A stretch of DNA of 5,322 nucleotides from Christensenella sp. UBA3798 (GTDB lineage Bacteria > Bacillota > Clostridia > Christensenellales > CAG-1252), in NCBI GenBank assembly GCA_002368735.1, contig DFEQ01000068.1, positions 1-5,322 of the forward strand, given 5' to 3'. The translations under genes were made by a program, and so were the position numbers. The notes beneath the pieces were generated by a model, which saw nothing but the letters and a program-made list of their open reading frames with translations, did not search any database and was not told the DNA's origin. Positions 4,714-5,322 of this stretch are shown piece by piece. Numbering within the stretch: the first letter of the stretch is position 1; every line of letters begins with the position of its first letter.

Positions 4714-5322
4714 AAGTCTATAACACGTTAGATCGCGAAAAGGAAGAATTCACCCCCTTGCAGGGTAACCTCGTCAGGATGTATTCCTGCGGCCCCACGG
4801 TGTACAGCTATGCCCACATCGGCAATATGCGCACCTATATCTTTATGGACCTCCTTCGGAGGTCGCTCCGCTATTGCGGCTATAAGGTCAAGGGTGTGAT
4901 GAATATCACCGACGTCGGACACCTCCTCTCGGACGGTGACGACGGCGAGGATAAGATGCAGAAGGCGGCGAGGAAAGAGGGCAAGACCCCTTGGGAGATC
5001 GCGGCTTTCTATACCGAGGCGTTCTTTAAGGATATCGACGCCTTGAACGTGGGTCGTCCCGAGATCATCGCCAAGGCGACCGAGCATATCCCCGAGATGA
5101 TAGAATTCGTCAAAGGGCTGATGGAGAAGGGCTATGCCTACGAGATATCGGACGGCATCTATTTTGATATCAGTAAGTTCCCCGGCTACGGCAAACTGTC
5201 CGGACAGACCGTGGACGAGAAGGAGGCGGGCGCCCGTATCGAGGAGAACAGCGAGAAGCGCCATCCCGCCGACTTTGCCCTATGGAAAAAGGCGGATAAG
5301 AACCACATCATGCAGTGGGAGA
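4710..5322 (+). CDS. cysS: Cysteinyl-tRNA synthetase, N-terminal part (3' end outside window)
   Basis: Class I synthetase that charges tRNA-Cys with cysteine. Its frame is open from the ATG at 4710 to the window end, giving 204 residues of an expected 460 or so. YSCGPTVYSYAHIGNMRTY (25-43) holds the first zinc-ligand Cys (C27) and the HIGN form of the class I HIGH motif (36-39). MNITDVGHLLSDGDDGEDKM (64-83) and GYGKLSG (159-165) are typical of clostridial CysRS, and the last residues (DFALWKKADKNHIMQWE) lead into the block that normally contains the other zinc ligands, just outside the window. The start codon overlaps the cysE stop in an ATGA (4710-4713), with GGAG at 4702-4705, so the two are probably translationally coupled. 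cysE-cysS adjacency is well known in Bacillus, where it links cysteine supply to charging. Confidence 0.95.
   Translation, partial: MKVYNTLDREKEEFTPLQGNLVRMYSCGPTVYSYAHIGNMRTYIFMDLLRRSLRYCGYKVKGVMNITDVGHLLSDGDDGEDKMQKAARKEGKTPWEIAAFYTEAFFKDIDALNVGRPEIIAKATEHIPEMIEFVKGLMEKGYAYEISDGIYFDISKFPGYGKLSGQTVDEKEAGARIEENSEKRHPADFALWKKADKNHIMQWE

Overview
The window looks like a chromosomal segment of a fairly GC-rich member of the Bacillota, most likely an uncultured gut-type clostridium. The evidence is the clostridial flavour of the proteins (Bacillus-like CysE, CysRS with an MNITDVGH block, IMP dehydrogenase with an RETKGIGRG block), the AGGAGG-like ribosome binding sites, tight co-directional gene packing and strong use of C or G at third codon positions. 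Taxonomy below class level cannot be supported from this sequence alone. All genes read on the + strand.

Layout. (1) Bases 2-529 are the last 175 codons of an IMP dehydrogenase gene (guaB); the window opens just after where the catalytic cysteine codon should lie. (2) Bases 530-1279 hold no credible gene. They are a dense cluster of repeats: a 145-bp ungapped imperfect palindrome (515-659) that starts inside the last codons of guaB and carries its probable terminator; two diverged 'half units' of the same element (674-780 and 794-860); an array of short hairpins separated by AACTTCACT-like linkers (905-1074); and a third half unit (1070-1165). Two half units carry the same 42-nt hairpin module, and the two copies differ by a compensatory base-pair swap. 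(3) A good sigma-A-type promoter (1219-1247) and ribosome binding site lead into a LysR-type regulator (1280-2179). (4) It is followed at 24, 11 and -4 bp spacing by alaS (short form, 590 aa), cysE and cysS (truncated by the window end).

How the genes fit together. The regulator, alaS, cysE and cysS are probably one transcription unit. CysE makes O-acetylserine for cysteine synthesis, CysRS charges tRNA-Cys with the product, and AlaRS charges tRNA-Ala. A regulator at the head of such a unit suggests transcriptional control; no T-box leader is visible before lysR or alaS. The two most notable points are the repeat cluster, whose structure is supported by its own internal covariation, and the compact AlaRS, which lacks both the beta-barrel part of the editing region and the C-terminal C-Ala region but keeps the editing-site residues.
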